Made by a program: the position numbers and the translations under genes | The notes under the pieces: model-generated | The model's input: only the letters and a program-made list of their open reading frames with translations | What the model was told of the DNA's origin: nothing | The model's database searches: none | Part shown: positions 56,141-64,000 of the stretch, piece by piece | How the letters are laid out: every line of letters starts with the position of its first letter | Position numbering within the stretch: the first letter of the stretch is position 1 | Assembly (NCBI GenBank): GCA_021234155.1 | Contig: JAJEKV010000005.1 | Coordinates: forward strand, 21,961,584-22,025,583 | Direction: 5' to 3' | Length of the DNA: 64,000 nt | Origin: Isoetes taiwanensis | Lineage: Eukaryota; Streptophyta; Lycopodiopsida; Isoetales; Isoetaceae

Positions 56141-58652
56141 TCAAATATACATGAACTCTCCACCACGAACAGCATTTGCTGCTCCTTTTCTTTCTTCTTC
56201 AGCCTCTCGTTCTCGTTCCTTTCTACTCTCATATTCATGGTCATCAGTACGCATTTCAAATCTGCATATAGGGCATGAATTGTGTTTGTCCTAGAAAAAT
56301 AACAAGATCGCCAATTAGGACAAGGATAATCACTACCTTCCATTTTCATGCCTCTAGAAAGGGGTTGAAGTTCCTTTTTCAACAAGAAAACTGTCCAAGT
56401 TAATCATTTAGAAGAGTACAAATGGTTCCATAGGCCTAATATGTTCTATGAAATGGAAATTAAAATCATGTCATCATCCTACTGCTTTGTCCTTCACGTT
56501 TAAAGTAAACAAAGATGGCAGCAGGAGTTCAGTTTCAGCTGAGTGCTGGGTTATGTTAGAAGGATTACTGCTTGAACAAAGTGCACTTTTGGTACATAAT
56601 TAGCAAACAGCAGAGAGCCAAGTTGAGAGAAGCAGATGGGAAACATGATTCAAAACCAGAGAGACAGCATTACAAGACAGAAATGTTAAAGTCAAGAGAA
56701 TAGATGGGGAACACCACAATCAGGTAAAAATGTGTACATATTAGCTTCATATAAATGGAATCGGGCTGCATTACAAGGCAGACATTGAAGTTAATGTTCA
56801 GTCCAAGACATGGTAAAAACAGTGATTGTAGAAGACGAAGAACTGTTCAGCAGAGAGCTGAATAGACCACAATCAAATAAACATAAGAATATATCTCAAT
56901 CAGAAGGCATTAAAATCTATAAGCAGAGGCAACAAGAAAGTGTGTATATCCACAGCTCTTCTAGAGGCTGAACAGATCTTTGATAATCTACAGGGCGGGG
57001 TGTGACATCTCGAAGTGGACTAATTTGTAGAATTCATTACAAATGTATTAAAACAAAGAGCCAAGTCAAGAGAAGTGGATGAGAAACCACAGTCAGGACG
57101 TTTGAAGTTACAAACATGGCATTCAAAGTAATTTTTATGATTGCTGAAGAAAAAAGGAAAAAAGAGCTTACTAGCCATGGCTTAAGACAGTCAGGATGGA
57201 AGAAATGTTTGCAAGGCATTTGTTGCATCCTATCATCAAGTATCAACTGCTCCCTGCATACTGCACACTCCGTCTCTGCCCCAAGGTCCTTCAAAAGTTG
57301 CTCTGTTACAGTGACAACTGACAATTTTGCAACTTCATCTTTTGAAGCTGGAGGGGGGCCCTGAGGAGTGCTTGCTATTTCCTGTCAAAGTTGCAAGATC
57401 ATTACAAATTAAGAAGCAAAAAATGACACATGTCAAATCTCAAGTTAGAAATAAACCTGTAGAGTTGCTTGTATAGCCTCTTCAAGACCACCTAAGGAGT
57501 GCATGCTCTGTACAAGCTCAAAAATTTCTTCTCCAACCTGATCTGTAGAATCATTACGAACAAAATTTGCGGCATCCTGTTGTAAAGCAAGGGCAGTAAG
57601 AGCATTTTGAGCTACAAGCCAGGCTGGTGGTAGTGGTTCTGCATCCACCGTAAGTTGTCCCTCAAACAAATATCCTGAACCTACAGTTCAACACAAAAAA
57701 AAAGGAAAAAAAATTAACAGAACCCTGAACATTGTTATGCTGCTTGCTCCATGCCATATTGCATTGAAAAACATTATATTAGTCCACTTGTGATATATAT
57801 ATTTCTCGTAGAAAACAGTGTGCTTAAAACAGTATGCTTACTAACAGATAGCATTACTTGTTCCAGCCTGCATAGATGATGGTACATGTTCTCTTTGCGC
57901 ATCATCACCCAAAAACTCAATGGCCCTTGAAATACACGTCTTCATATACCCTTTTTCTTCATCCTTTGTTGCAATCTTCTCGGCCTCCTGGAAAAGGTTC
58001 AAGCCAGCTAACCAGAACCCTCGTGCTGTGTATCGTGTTTGTAAGAGAGTAGCCACTCTACAAGCAGCTCCATACATCTGCATATGAACATTGAGGAAAC
58101 AGACATGAGAACCTGTTGGGTAAATTGATAATGCATCAACGTTGTAAATGTGATGATGAAAAGGTTCTAAATAATGGATGTTATAAAAATATACAAGGTA
58201 CATTATACTTTTATCAACTACTAGTTAAAGGAATACCAGAAATGTTTCTGCCTGAAAAAAAAAATCATGAGGTATTTTACAACAATTAACCATCGCATGC
58301 CTAACAAAAAATTGATCATTCTGACCTTGATTATGAACATGGAACATGTCTCTGATGTTTGGTAGTTACAGAATAAAGGACCCAGGAATAGATAATATAG
58401 AAAAATTTGCATAAAAGCGTGTTAAAAAGCAAAGACTACTTCAGGAAAAGACAAGTTGCACCAAAATTTTTGTGGATCTGGTTAATGAGTTATTACACAG
58501 ATAGTGAATAAAAATATACTCACTAAACGTTGTTCGGACGGTGTAGCTAAGGCATAATGATCTCGGATTAGGGCGGCGAGAGAGTAAGAAGCAGCTTCAA
58601 AGGTCTGCTTCTTTCCAAGCTGCTTCTGTAAGTCGGCGATGGCCGCCTCCAT
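56141..58652 (-). CDS. AIP2-like: AIP2-like RING-H2 E3 ubiquitin ligase, 5 exons, 310 aa (copy B, intact)
   Basis: Exons on the minus strand: 58524-58652, 57858-58077, 57457-57680, 57172-57381 and 56141-56290 (129, 220, 224, 210 and 150 nt including the stop). All introns are GT-AG and phases join cleanly to 310 residues, the length of Arabidopsis AIP2. N-terminus MEAAIADLQKQLGKKQTFEA; middle CRVATLLQTRYTARGFWLAG and GYLFEGQLTVDAEP; RING-H2 at residues ~230-270 as C-x2-C-x14-C-x-H-x2-H-x2-C-x10-C-x2-C with all eight ligands present and the conserved Trp; acidic/basic helix EREREAEEERKG; C-terminus NAVRGGEFMYI, as in AIP2. In Arabidopsis AIP2 ubiquitinates ABI3 and dampens abscisic acid signalling; the same role here is inference. 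The same gene is broken in copy A. Orthology from memory of the Arabidopsis protein. Confidence 0.94.
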
Positions 58653-58985
58653 ATTTCAGTGCTAATCAATCGAGGGGACAAATTGAGAGATGTCCGACCT
58701 TTCAACGAGAAACCAAGAGTTTGGTTTCGAACACTCGAATGAAGCAAAGAAATTAATTCATTTTTGCTTTTTTCTTTTTTCGCAGGTCGTTCTTTTTGTA
58801 CAATGGTCGATGGGGGCAGATATCAGTTTGGGCAGGTAATTGCAAGTTTGTTTAATTTGTGTAATTCTAGTTGGTATTTGAGAGGATGTGGAAATAACCA
58901 GTTCGGCCACACGAATGTTACGGTGCAGTGTTAGGGAAACTGCTAGAGTCTACCAAAAATCTCTAATGCTCTTACGAGCGGAAGG
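58653..58985. promoter_or_regulatory. Upstream region of the AIP2-like gene (copy B)
   Basis: Non-coding sequence upstream of the gene start at 58652, conserved with copy A (15736-16070). No clear TATA box. Confidence 0.35.
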
Positions 58986-59110
58986 GAAACTTTTCGAGGC
59001 GAGGAAGTTTCGGGGAAGAAACTTTTTGGCCCGGGTGAGCGGCGTCGGCCCATGGCCAGCGCCGCCGCCAGCAAGTTTCTTCCTGAAACTTCCCTGCTCG
59101 AGAAAACCTA
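58985..59110. mobile_element. Inverted repeat with GC-rich loop (copy B)
   Basis: Counterpart of 16071-16190. Right arm AAGTTTCTTCCTGAAACTTC then CCTGCTCGAG is intact; left arm reads CGAGGCGAGGAAGTTTCGGG, apparently a garbled form of the complementary word. Confidence 0.55.
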
Positions 59111-59444
59111 GAAATTTCCTTTTAATCCTGTGTTTCCATGTTCATATTTGTGATTCCTGTTCTTGATCTGTGTTTTCTGTTGAGATTTGTAGAACAAATC
59201 AAGCAGATCTGTTGAAATCGTAGAAAGAATCAAACAGCGAGGGACGAAAGCGTCGGCGGTTCTGCGAATCGGAAGAACGGCTCAAAGCGGGGCAAATCGA
59301 GGTCTAATACTCTACACAAGAGCTTTGCTCAAGATCACATTTGGAATGGGATCAATAATGTAGATTTGCATGGCAAAAGAGATAAATCGGGAGTAGCAGC
59401 TCCTGATCATCGCTAGCAACGCCAAAAGAGCCGAAATGAACAAA

Positions 59445-59510
59445 GCCCTGTTGCGGCAAAGCCTTGTTGCGGGAAGCCCTGTTGCGGCAAAGCTCTGTTC
59501 CGGCAGGAGA
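59445..59510. repeat. Short minisatellite (copy B)
   Basis: Counterpart of 16523-16595, about four CCTGTTGCGG-type units. Confidence 0.75.
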
Positions 59511-60692
59511 AACTACGATTACAACGTTGCGGGAAAGCTTCACGGCTCAAAACCGTTTGGCGGCGCCGCAGTTGCCACCAAAAATAGACCAAAAGTTACC
59601 TAAAAAACCGCTTGACTTTGAAATTCACGGAAATTTCCAGGTCCCTAAGGTTACATTATGATATTTCGAGTTTTTGGCTGAAAATTGCATCATCCTTATA
59701 GAAAGTTAAGGTGTTGTGCACAAAGGTCTAAGGCCCCCTGGTTATATTTGCATGTTTTTTTTTCCATCTAAGTTTAGGTTGTTTTTAATTGGTATAAATA
59801 AAGATTTGGTATAAATAAAGATGAGTGGACTTGCTTTTATTCATGTGGATATGATGCTCGGATGACGCATGTTAGGTTGATGCCAGGACTCTTTTAGCTC
59901 TTGGCGTACCATTTGAGTTGGTCCTAAGAGAATGCCATGTATGTCCTTATGCGGTCGCTCCAAGAGCAGTTGTTCGATCTTGCACGCATAGAGCGGGCAT
60001 GAACTCTATCCATATGTAGTCAAAGAGTGATGTGGAGCATGTGGGGATCTTAACATGTTAGGCGACGAGTCGGCCAAAGGCGACTGGATTTTCATAGTGG
60101 CGCTTTGCATGGATGGGCATTTGGGGCCTTTCCCATCCACAAAGTATTATATAGTTTGTATGCTAAATCCACCAACTTTTGGTATATTCATCAAATCTGG
60201 TATATTGCAAAACTAATCTAGGAAGGAAAAAAAAATTACGCCACAAAAGAACTTCTTTGTATGTGAGGTGCAAAGTAGTCTCTTTTTTTTTTTTTTTTTT
60301 TTTGGGTCCAACATCCATTTCTAATGTAGATACGCAAATTGTGGTCAATTTTTAGTCATGTACTCGTTGTATAAATTTTTATTGCGTTAGAAGTAAAGAT
60401 GAGAGACTGCCTTCCAACTGACAAAATTTTTTTTTTTTTGGCAGGGTTCGAGTGGAGGGATACCTTTTCAACCAAAATTTTTTATAGTGAAATGACATTC
60501 GTAATTGGTTGAAAAAATTCCAAATATACCCATCAAGTTTGCAAAAAAAAATAAAAATACCCTCCAAATGAAGAGCATTTTTGTATAAATGGTAATATAA
60601 TTTTTGTTGCTCCTCAAATTCAAGAGTTGTCTTCAGGACATTAAAGTAGAATAAGATCCTTCCAACAACATCAAATTCATCTAAATTAGAAT

Positions 60693-60742
60693 TACAAGAA
60701 ATTTATCGCGGCCGCCAAGGCCGCCGCGAACATTTCTTTTGT
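60693..60742. repeat. GC-core hairpin (copy B)
   Basis: Identical to 17781-17829. Confidence 0.75.
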
Positions 60743-60743
60743 C

Positions 60744-60845
60744 CTACTCAATGCAAAGGCCACCATGTGTATAAGATACTTGGTGCAAAGTTATTACTCA
60801 ATGCAAAGGCCACCATGTATATAAGATACTTGGTGCAAAGTTATT
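60744..60845. repeat. 50-bp tandem pair (copy B)
   Basis: Counterpart of 17833-17932. Confidence 0.9.
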
Positions 60846-61228
60846 AAGTGTTGAAGATACCCACTGAAAAGAAGAAATATAGTTTATTAGGTCATTTCCA
60901 CATGCATGCATCCAAAAACATCCTGCAATGAACACATATCCTCTACCATAATGAGGATCTACTTCAACAAATCAATCAACACACAACCTTTCTAGGTGTA
61001 CATTAACATAGGTTTTTGAGATATCAAGTGGAGATGTCTGACTGTTGTTGGGGATTGTTTGTCAACTTGAAACGTTTGAAAGTTGAGCCTAGTATTAACG
61101 TCCATAGTTGATAAGGCAACCCTATTCAATAAGTTGAGTTTAGTCTTTGTCATAAGACGAAATGCATTGGATGTAAAGAAATATTTTGCATAGACATGGT
61201 TTTCAACATTTTACAATATTGAATCCAT

Positions 61229-61528
61229 ATGCTTCATAAGGAATTCAAGGGGAAATGCAAAAAGCCAAAAAGAGTTTTATGTGTAGAGTTGATCAGACAC
61301 CAGCCAGGTGAGGCTCCAACACAATCAGGAAGATTGACACTCGAATTTGACCACAACTTATGGGACTATGGAATTAATCAACAAGGATTCTATGTTCACA
61401 AAAAGAGACATCCAAGAAAGAAAAATACCATGTTTTTCTTTTCCATCTGTGGCGTCGAAGAAGGTGGTCTATTAATAGATTCTTTTGGGGTAAATGAGCT
61501 TCAGCTCTCATTTTTGAATCAAAAATAA
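61229..61528 (+). CDS. Unrecognised 99-aa reading frame (copy B)
   Basis: Identical to 18320-18619. No domain recognised; may be chance. Confidence 0.25.
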   Translation: MLHKEFKGKCKKPKRVLCVELIRHQPGEAPTQSGRLTLEFDHNLWDYGINQQGFYVHKKRHPRKKNTMFFFSICGVEEGGLLIDSFGVNELQLSFLNQK

Positions 61529-61805
61529 GAAATTGATGCCATAAAGATTTTGCAGCTCCCATGGCCTTTTTAAAGCATGTTCATTATTCATTGATTTTGA
61601 TCATCGCCTCAAATTAGAGGCATGTTGGTAATTTTGAAGTATTCAAAGGCCAATATCAAGAAATGCATGGTTATTTATATAAGGATTTTCCTATTTCTTT
61701 GATGCTCCTTCTTTTTGTGTCTTGTTATACCCTAATCTCAAAAATATGGCATCCCTAATAGAGGGCTACTTTTTTGAACTCGTAAAAGGCTCTATAGTCT
61801 AAATT

Positions 61806-61920
61806 AAAAGAATCATTATACAATAAGTGACAAACAATAATACAATGTTAAGTGAAGCGTCCAAATGAAAAGAATCATTGTACAATAAGTGGCAGACAAT
61901 AATATAATGCTAAGTGAAGC
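61806..61920. repeat. 60-bp tandem pair (copy B)
   Basis: Counterpart of 18897-19012. Confidence 0.85.
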
Positions 61921-61965
61921 AATACAATCTCATGAATTAGAGAATTAAACGTTCCAAACAGGGCG

Positions 61966-61974
61966 GCTATAAAT
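61966..61974 (+). promoter_or_regulatory. TATA box of the ATL-like gene (copy B)
   Basis: GCTATAAAT, about 60 bp upstream of the ATG at 62032. Confidence 0.55.
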
Positions 61975-62031
61975 GCCTACTATAAATAAATCACTCAAAA
62001 GTGCAAACAGGGGTATGAAAATTAGGAAAAA

Positions 62032-62549
62032 ATGTCGGAAATTCCTTCATCTACACCATCGTCCTCCACCAGTAATACACTAGTTTTTTCCCTTTTGATG
62101 TGTATTGCGATCTGTATAATTGTCGGAGCTCTGGGATGCTGCACTTTCCTCGTTAGTTGCTGCACAGCACGAGAATCGCCCTTGGTTAGGAGGAGGAGGA
62201 GCATCAGAGTGCTTTTTCCTGCATGAATGGGGCTGTACAAATCATTGTTGGATTTCTTTGCCGGTATTGAAGTGAAAAAGGCGAAGAATTGGGTCTGGAA
62301 TGTGCGGTTTGTTTGAGCGAATTTAGAACATGGGAACAGGGCAGGATTTTGCCAAATTGCAGCTATAGCTTCCACACTCAATGCATTCACGCATGGTTTG
62401 AGTCTCATGCTACTTGCCCTTTGTGCCGGTGTAATGTTTCAGTGGATAAATCAGAGGAAAAGCCTCTCAATTCCGACACTGCGGTGTGCGAGAAGACTCC
62501 TATGTCGCGGCGAGAGGTAAAATACACAGTTGTAGTTGTCCCGAGCTAG
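62032..62549 (+). pseudogene. ATL-like RING-H2 gene (copy B)
   Basis: The N-terminal frame from 62032 (MSEIPSSTPSSSTSNTLVFS...) has a Ser/Thr-rich lead and one membrane helix at residues ~17-43 (LLMCIAICIIVGALGCC), as in ATL ligases, then a basic stretch and TGA at 62224-62226. The RING part continues after a second frame change from about 62289, with C-x2-C, C-x-Y-x2-H-x2-C and CPLC. Copy A keeps the region before the RING in the right frame (LLDLLPVFEVKDEELGLE), so the frameshift at 62255-62285 in copy B is probably an error. The TGA and the Tyr ligand are shared by both copies. Expected role: membrane-anchored ubiquitin ligase; activity doubtful. Confidence 0.72.
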
Positions 62550-63387
62550 AGGCTCTAGCTCAATGCGAAACGCGTCGCGACCAAAATATCCTTCTTTATT
62601 TCCCATAGCTCCTGATCTAAAAGCTTAGATTCCCAGCTCAAATTCTAGCGCTTGAAATCGCTCTATCTGTCAGGTTATTCACATGGTCGTGGTTTAAGCA
62701 TCCACGCCCGCGATGGAGATTACAAATGAACAAACCAAGGTGGCCTTAGGAGCTCGTGTGTCAAATCTACGCTTGTTCTTGCGAATCGAGCTTCATAAGA
62801 GTTTCATCCTTTGAATCCAAGCTCCATAAGTTGTACTGGAGGAAGAACAGGGGCACGCCTTCAGATCTGTTTTTGATCCGCCATAATGCATCAGAAAGCT
62901 AAAATCAATGCAATAAATGCCATCAATGCAACGTGTCATGGCCTCCTAATTTTTAAGGAACAAAATAGAGGAGAACAGAAATAGACACTGCATTAGATAG
63001 GAAGGAAAAATCATAAGTTATGCTCATTTACATTCTTTTTTTAACACGTTTTTAAATACACTAATTAGTGATGATTCTAACTCCATTTTAATCAATTCCG
63101 TTGGATAGGCTCTTAATCTCACCTATAAGTTTCATGAAGGGTACTTTTTCAGTTGATTGATTATAAAGAAGTTATTGCCATTTGAGCCAAATACCTTGTT
63201 TCTAGGAGTATTTTAGAATATCTCTAAACTTGAGGGGTATATTTGACATTTTTCCTTGATAGAGTATCCTCTTCTCTGTTATACACTCACCATCTTCATT
63301 AGAGATTGTTGGATTTCCTAACGAATCTTATCTATTTTTTAGTTGCTCGAAGGGGCAAATCCTTTTCTGATAGTGTAACATTGCGGG
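62550..63387. other. Intergenic, no gene seen (copy B)
   Basis: Counterpart of 19634-20460. Confidence 0.4.
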
Positions 63388-63565
63388 CTAGGAATATCCT
63401 CTAGATTTGCATGTCAAGGACAGGTCGCATGGTGTACGCAATATTTTTGAACCACCGTTCTCATTTTTTTGCTTCATGGGGGCTAGGAATATCCTCTAGA
63501 TTTTCAAGTTAGGGACAGGTCATATGGTGTACACAATAATTTTGAACCATCGTTCTCTTTATTTT
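63388..63565. repeat. Two-unit tandem repeat, ~104 bp (copy B)
   Basis: Counterpart of 20467-20665. Confidence 0.85.
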
Positions 63566-63664
63566 TGGTTCATCTATTCTTAGTTTTTACCCCTCGACAA
63601 TTGAATTGGCTTGGCGGTGACGGATTGGACATTAAGTAGGTAAGCCTACCTTTTAGGAATAGCC

Positions 63665-64000
63665 CGACAAGCATGGGGAAAAGAAATGTGCTTGAAATAT
63701 TATGGTTTCATCAAGTTCAAATTGTGGAGAATTCTCATTAGTAAAGATGATTCTCACGGTGTTCTTTGGTGCGATCAATTATGCATTGTCTTCCATTTCA
63801 TAAGACCACCTTTCTTGGGCTTTGCTTTATCATATACATTCGTATCCTAATGCTTCTCTCTTTCTAAAAGGGTTGCTTGTTGCTTGGGACACTGTCATGT
63901 CTCTTTTTCATATCAATCCTGAGGCTTGTCTTGGTTGTCTACTTCATCTTTGGTGGATTCCTTTGCAAGACATTCACGAAAATGTGCCTCTAAGTGTTGT
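63665..64000 (+). mobile_element. 5' part of LINE 1 (copy B, cut by window end)
   Basis: Same truncated L1-like sequence as from 20740, including the HSYPNASLFLKGLLVAW region and the WIPLQDI part, running off the window. The shared 5' truncation point shows that LINE 1 inserted before the long duplication. Whether the nested LINE 2 is also in copy B lies beyond the window. Confidence 0.8.

Noticed and set aside
57037-57364. Separate 95-aa RING protein and an opposite-strand 82-aa protein
   Set aside because: The first is exon 4 of the AIP2-like gene read through into intron 4; the second is its antisense shadow.

Overview
This is a nuclear segment from a land plant. The evidence is a five-exon AIP2-type RING-H2 ubiquitin ligase gene with GT-AG introns, an ATL-type RING gene, a plant LRR receptor fragment, L1-like LINEs with zf-RVT domains, a Copia gag relic, a CACTA terminus, and long AT-rich gaps full of poly(A/T) tracts and microsatellites. 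The DUF8039/DUF7869-like transposase and general texture would fit a fern or another non-angiosperm, but that placement is a guess.

The dominant structure is a very long direct repeat. Positions 1-21077 (copy A) match 42760-64000 (copy B) collinearly with an offset of about 42.8-42.9 kb. The match starts and ends at the window edges, so the window shows about one and a half periods of a tandem duplication, or a falsely duplicated assembly. Identity is almost complete in some stretches (11200-15600 against 54100-58500) and badly broken in others (1-10000). The differences are mostly short indels and garbled CAG/CTG words, in both directions, which looks more like long-read consensus error at methylated CHG sites than like normal decay of one copy.

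Layout of the shared part (A / B): the 3' end of a DUF7869-like transposase; two tandem small minus-strand genes of an unrecognised family, with matching TATA boxes (373-1180 / 43117-43980); a GC-rich hairpin element; a LINE RT fragment (1950-3480 / 44860-46400); an LRR receptor N-terminal fragment (4783-5560 / 47690-48480); an unrecognised 105-aa reading frame (7393 / 50309); a (TATC)n microsatellite; a 525-bp direct repeat; the AIP2-like gene on the minus strand (13231-15735 / 56141-58652), which is complete in copy B and encodes 310 aa; an inverted repeat with a minisatellite; an unrecognised 99-aa frame; the ATL-like RING gene (19120-19633 / 62032-62549); and the 5' end of a LINE.

The part seen once (21078-42759) holds a nested LINE pair (one inserted in the zf-RVT region of the other, with an 11-bp target duplication), a gene-poor stretch, tRNA-derived SINE-like sequences, a perfect 25-bp-arm hairpin, a CACTA-type end with subterminal palindromes, a roughly 210-bp GC-rich minisatellite, a degenerate Copia gag, and the main body of the three-ORF transposase (39877-42940). 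The host genes (AIP2-like, ATL-like, LRR receptor-like) belong to ubiquitin/ABA and receptor signalling but show no sign of acting as one pathway.
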